This document shows positions 59,057 through 64,000 of a stretch of 64,000 nucleotides of DNA, piece after piece. The position numbers and the translations under genes are program-made. This DNA is from Parapristionchus giblindavisi (taxonomy: Eukaryota > Nematoda > Chromadorea > Rhabditida > Diplogasteridae). Where the stretch lies: NCBI GenBank assembly GCA_943737045.1, contig CALSFV010000041.1, positions 124,001 to 188,000 on the forward strand, given 5' to 3'. The notes beneath the pieces are model-generated. The model saw only the letters and a program-made list of their open reading frames with translations. It made no database searches and was not told where the DNA came from. Each line of letters begins with the position of its first letter. The first letter of the stretch is position 1.

Positions 59057-62000
59057 TTATATATGGTAGATATCATTTAGAAGGAGAGAATCTTCAGATT
59101 TGGTACAGTTTATATGTAATAGTAAATGATGATTGCGTTCACGTTGAGCCTAGAATTGAATCTTTTCATTTAATGATGTTTCATCTGTATAATTACTCTA
59201 TTACTTCATTATCAAACATAATCCCTGTATAATATCACCATCATTTACCATCACAAATTACGCATGCTAACTTATTATTGTTGCGCCTGCTATAATAAAT
59301 TAATTTATTATTTGTAAATTGACCTGATGAGGTAGTGTTTGTAGTATACTAATGACAGCTTGATATCGAGAGGGAGCTTCATCACCCACTCGTCGCCTAA
59401 TCAAACCGAATAAGAGCTGAAAAAAGAACGTTTACAGCAACTGTTTCATATATTTATAGAAAATAAATATTTACCATTGAATATTCATCTCTGTATTTGT
59501 TTAATAAACGACTCCCATCCTCACTCAAATCAGTTAGAGCTGTAATAATCATGTTTATAATTAGATTCCATATCTTTAAAACGATGAATACATTCTCGTT
59601 TTCAGATTCACTGAAGGAATCATAATATTTATCATCGATCACTCTATTTCACATAATGTTTCTTGGCTCTCATCTAACATGTATATATTTACCATTGTCA
59701 GTGATGATTTGAGCTAGTTTAAGGTTGCATACCTCCATTGCAAACCACCATAGCTTTCAATATAGCATATTCATCCTTATGTAATTGTAGGCATCGAAGG
59801 GATGAGATGAGATTCATTGTATGAGAACGAAGAAATGATAGATGAGCAGGGCTTAAATTGATATGAGTCACAGTAATCAATACAATCTTTCTCTGTGTTT
59901 TAATGATATTATTGACATGAAACGAACTCTTCAAGTACTGAAGAGAATGTGGTTCCGTCGGGAAATCGTACTCCTGTTGGATCAGTCGAAGTTGAATTTG
60001 AACATGAGAAATATGCCAATTGAAGATTCTTCACTTGTAGAACGCAATGTTTCAGAACAAGTAACTACAAAACTTCAGTCTTCATTTCTTCACTGGTGTT
60101 AAAATTACCTGATCAATTAATGCCAGCTTTTGAAAAACTTGAGTGTTCGTAATATACTCAATGGCACATATTACATCTGTAATCTTCCAATCCTAAAACG
60201 AATAAGGGAGTTATAATGACAATATGATCCTATGTACCTTTCCTATCTTCAATAACTCTTTTGGACTTGATGGATAATAATTCAACTGTAATTGTTTATT
60301 GATGAATGAATAGTTAATGATGATACCTCTTCTTTTTTCATATTTTTACTACGTAGATATTGTTCAAGAGACTGTTCTTTCACAAGTTTTGGATTGAAAG
60401 TTGATCTGAAAATATTTTAAAATGCCTTAATAAATTGTTGACCAACGGACCCTCGCAGTGTAAAATGTTCAAAATCCAGCCTAAGAAGTTCGGTGATGGT
60501 CGATTCGTTACTCTAAAGATTATTTGTTCAGTAATGTTTATTCTTTATCTCAACATCTGTTCAATTTGAATGACTCACAATTCCTCCTCTATGTGGATCC
60601 ATTCCCATCATTTTGTCTTTTTGTGAGAATAACTTACGAACAATCGGGAAATCAGCTACGTTCACCATCTGATCATCTTCCCTAATCACTGCAATATAAT
60701 TATTCATTATAGGTTTCTAGTTGTTCACGGCTAAGCTACATCCATTTCACCTCAAAATTGTTAACACTAAGATCTTAATCTGGATTAGTGAAGATATTAC
60801 GTAAATTTCGCTCTACTGTAGTTATTTACTTCCGAGAATTTAATATATTGTAATGGGACTTGTGCCTTCATTTAAGTAATGTTTCCAATTCATCATATGC
60901 ACTTATACTTTCAACCCTTCCTAATAATATACTCTTAGATTGGAAAATCCTAATCGTTTTAAAAAGAATAAAGTAGGATTTACTCAATGGATCCATTCCC
61001 TTTAAGAATATCTTCATAAGTCTACACCATCGACATTTGATTCCTAATTCTTTACACGGATATCGCTTTGATTTCCACATTTGAACAGCTGAAATTATTC
61101 CTTTTTAATTTGCGAGATCGAGTTCGAACATTCCTGTTTATTTACTAAAAAGCAGTTAGCAAGAGATTAACTTACATTATAATTCGATTATATTTAAGGG
61201 ATGAAATAACTATGACAAGACTTGATCACTATGGAAAATATAGAGAGCACTTACTGTCGGTGTCTTTTATGCAATCTTTTCCCGTGTTCATACATTCTAT
61301 TTCAACTCTCTTTACGATTGTTCGTCTGAAGAACGTCTTGCATCCACCACAGGATGGCAACTGGAATTAATAATTTGCTCGGAAAAACTATCGATTGGTT
61401 ACCCTAAATCAAGCATTTGTTTACCTAATAATGAAACGACACACTAGCTTCAATATATCTTCCAGAAGGAATCAAAGGGAAACAGAAGGATTTCTACGAA
61501 GTGATCGATGAATGAAAGTACTTACATCATAATGACAACCACTGGCCGTTCCTCCACACGCAACACATATATTTGGTCTGTCCAATTCTCGTTCATTCAC
61601 TATTTCATCAGTAGTTTTACGTCGTTTACGAACACGAGTAGAGGTATCAGAAATAATGGATGAAGATGAAGTACGAGGTTCGTCCGAAGGTGACGTTGGG
61701 GCGGAATTGGAAACCTAAGCAAAATCATTACACTCAGTCAGAATCAGAACGATTAGTACTTTTCGTGCAGGATTTTTTATATGCAAAACAAATTGGGAAA
61801 CAGTGAATATAGCGTTAAATTAATAGGGGGTGTTCCGTAATTCGCAGTTTCGAAGTGGTCGAACCAAATGTCAATAAAAGGCCATAAATCGCCGATTCGC
61901 TAACCTTAAATGTATGCTGGCGATCAGCTTCAAAAAAGCCTCTGTCCTAAAATTTTAAGAATTATAATCATGAAATAATTTGGCCATTTAACCTTGAAAA

Positions 62001-62139
62001 TAGGTGATTTTGTACAGAGGGAGCCCGGTGCCGATTTGTATGGGCCTTCGAGGTTACTGTAGGAAGTCGTTGGACGAAGTTGATTACAATCTGTTGTATG
62101 ACATTCCGAAGAACCAGCTTCAGAAGAATCAATTTCCAT
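59057..62139 (-). CDS. Nuclear hormone receptor, about 488 aa
   Basis: Fourteen exons join in phase: 62139-61993, 61714-61526, 61360-61255, 61088-60984, 60688-60579, 60512-60451, 60405-60327, 60285-60238, 60192-60109, 60064-59939, 59892-59733, 59539-59475, 59416-59324 and 59149-59057. An acidic, Ser-rich N-terminus with a basic KRRK stretch precedes the DNA-binding domain. The first zinc finger reads CVACGGTASGCHYD, then SCGGCKTFFRR (P-box CGGCK); the second has ECMNTGKDC and CRWCRLMKIFLKGM. A diverged ligand-binding domain follows (LNYYPSSPKELLKIG, DWKITDVICAIEYI, FRSHTMNLISSL, LHKDEYAILKAMVVCNGG, LSEDGSRLLNKYRDEY), ending LLLNDIYHI. This is the nematode-expanded NHR class acting as a nuclear transcription factor. 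The donor of exon 6 (GTCCGT) and the 49 nt intron before exon 11 were chosen to keep phase. Confidence 0.93.
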
Positions 62140-64000
62140 TAGGGATTCTGTGAAAACATCAACGATCAATCTCCTGCACATTAGGGCAACCGTAAACTCC
62201 CTAAGCTCTATAATAACACATACTTCCAATTTGTCGTTATGGCTGCCTTAATTATGATAACCGTGCAATGGATGTTGTTTATCATGAAAGAGCAGAAAGA
62301 CGCTTGCACACTCGTCGCACCACCACGCTTTGCCTACATCTTTCCACTATTTAGGAGTGACTCAAAGGAGAGGGCGGGGCGTGGAAGATATGTGCAGTTT
62401 GTTCATATTTGTGTACAGAATGCGAGATGTTATAGTTCGAACATCATCATCACAGTCCGTGAAGATATGTCTTCCACGGCTAATACAATGTAAATACAAT
62501 CTCCTACCGTATGCAATGCGCGAGTTTTACGGTCCGAAACAAATTTACACATGTAAGAAAAATGTTAAACAGTAACACTCCACTCTGGACATGGATTTCT
62601 TATTGAGAGTATATCAGGCTTGTAGCTCGAGGATATCTTTGGGGCGTTCCAAAAACAAAGATCTAATCACACTTCACCGTGTAAGACGGATAACCGGAAA
62701 GATCGCGGTCATTTTGGTTGTCCTTCTTGTAGCTTATCGGACTGACAAACATAAACACCGCGACAAAAAATAGTATGGAATATTTGGCTATAGGCTCGCT
62801 TTTTCAAAGTTTCCGATAACGGATGCGAGATAGGTCAAACTTTTACGATGAATTGGTCGACCACCTATGCCGTCACGTAAACGCGCGGCGTTCGCTACGT
62901 ATGTGTCTTCGTAAATCTTGAAGTGTGTTGGGTCTCAATTAGAAAAAGCTCAGTGTCGATGGGGATACTGTAAGAAGCTACCGTAACTATCGATCAATAA
63001 TTATTGACTATTGCAACCTTTTCACAGTAATTTCATGGATAATCAGGGATTCCCACTCTCGGCTTTCATTGTCAGGGGCTTGGATCACCCAACAAACTCC
63101 AAATTTGCGCCTACTTATACGAAATGTAACGCGCGTTTACGTAACTGCGTAGGCAGACAAATTTCACAACGCATCAGGAAAAGTAATTTTGTGTAAACAA
63201 TCAATATATTTTGTGAATGCTGTATATTTAACAGATTCATCCTTCAATGTAACAAAAATAGCAATTAATTCAGTGAGTAAATGGATCGATGGAGTAATAC
63301 GGATCGTTAGCCTTAGATTAGACTTTAGCCAAACGAACTATGCTGATTGTGAATAGTAACTGATTACGAAAGTAATTTAATGGATTGATAGAATAGTGCG
63401 AATCCTAAGCATAAGCATAAATCCTAACAAAAGGAACTCTATTGTTTTATTGTAATAAATGCGTTGATAGAAAAAGTATCACAAATGGATCGATGGAGTA
63501 GAGAGGATCGTAAGCCCAATGAATTTTTCCAAAGATAATCAATTCGATCAAATTGATTGTAGTCGTTGGATCACTCTCAAGAGAAATGACAAAACTCGAA
63601 AACGATATGAAGGAGTAAATACGATATTCAGTAACATTTTTAGTTTTTGCGGCCGCGGTCTTTTGGGTTGTCGGACCACACATATCATTTGATATGTATA
63701 TTTAGACGGATAACCAAAGCTAATTTCGAAATCTCAGTATTGGTTTATATAAGGAAGAGGTTGGTCACATCGGAGAATCAGATTAGTATATTGTTCCTTC
63801 GATATAAGGAAACATGGTTGACACGTGTGGTCCATTTGTCAGAAAAAGTCGTCTAACATCCCATTCTTCTCTCATGTTTATTTTTTTTTCATAACTTTTC
63901 TTTTGAAATCTCTCAACTCTCACTTCATCCCACGCACTCAATGGTCGTTTCTTTAGAATCCTTTTATGCTAACCGCCTCAAATAAGCATAGACCGCTAGA
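62140..64000. other. Region upstream of the nuclear receptor
   Basis: No gene is supported. GGATCGATGGAGTA occurs as a direct repeat at about 63284 and 63488, each followed by GGATCGT and AAGCC/TAGCC. Plus-strand frames at 62239-62493 and 62591-62773 show no recognisable domain. Confidence 0.4.
62871..63155. repeat. Dispersed inverted repeat related to 47570-47640
   Basis: GTCACGTAAACGCGC at the left is mirrored by GCGCGTTTACGTAAC at the right (about 63131), and GTGTGTTGGGT near 62920 by ACCCAACAAACTCC near 63088. The left half matches the copy around 47570-47640. Confidence 0.6.

Noticed and set aside
62239..62773. Three overlapping plus-strand frames upstream of the nuclear receptor
   Set aside because: No domain, no consistent splice joins, and next to a dispersed repeat.

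Overview
The window is nuclear DNA from a nematode, most likely a free-living rhabditid or diplogastrid relative of Caenorhabditis and Pristionchus. It is AT-rich, its genes are split by short introns (mostly 45-100 nt) ending in TTTCAG, TTGTAG or TTAAG, and it carries nematode-type serpentine chemoreceptors, a nematode-type nuclear hormone receptor and a possible SL trans-splice acceptor directly upstream of an ATG. There are no prokaryotic features. Gene models were spliced by eye; in the firm ones every exon joins in phase. Layout: a small secreted repeat peptide (0.7-1.1 kb); a truncated SRG-like chemoreceptor (2.8-3.6 kb, minus); a PGAP2/FRAG1-like membrane protein (4.6-6.9 kb, minus); a 2 kb non-coding palindrome (7.3-9.3 kb); a 4.9 kb palindrome with two convergent intact copies of a nine-exon secreted-protein gene (9.5-14.4 kb); a dead mariner (15.9-17.2 kb); tandem SRI/SRH-like chemoreceptors, the first a pseudogene (17.6-22.2 kb) and the second apparently intact (23.7-27.7 kb). 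Then come TFIID subunit taf-8 (28.6-32.0 kb, minus), an 8 kb palindrome with a divergent pair of small genes in each arm (32.2-40.2 kb), seryl-tRNA synthetase sars-1 (40.4-44.5 kb), an 85-residue membrane protein (44.8-45.6 kb, minus), a purine-rich non-coding stretch (46.9-49.5 kb), a 5.8 kb palindrome with two copies of a short spliced unit (49.6-55.3 kb), a run of miniature elements, and a nuclear hormone receptor (59.1-62.1 kb, minus). The striking property is density of inverted repeats at every scale: four palindromes of 2-8 kb, at least eight foldback elements of 0.1-1.4 kb, and several families of miniature transposons with readable target-site duplications. Three of the four large palindromes contain mirrored transcription units. 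Comparing arms gives a built-in natural experiment: one arm of the 8 kb palindrome has a 550 bp element at a TA whose empty site survives in the other arm. The most unusual items are (1) the mirrored gene encoding a 305-residue precursor with four KISVIQ modules next to basic cleavage-like sites; (2) a 367 bp hAT-like miniature element carrying nine 14 bp palindromes in a mirror-symmetric array; and (3) introns saturated with CTTAA/TTAAG in two unrelated mirrored units. Housekeeping genes (taf-8, sars-1) sit next to highly rearranged accessory DNA.
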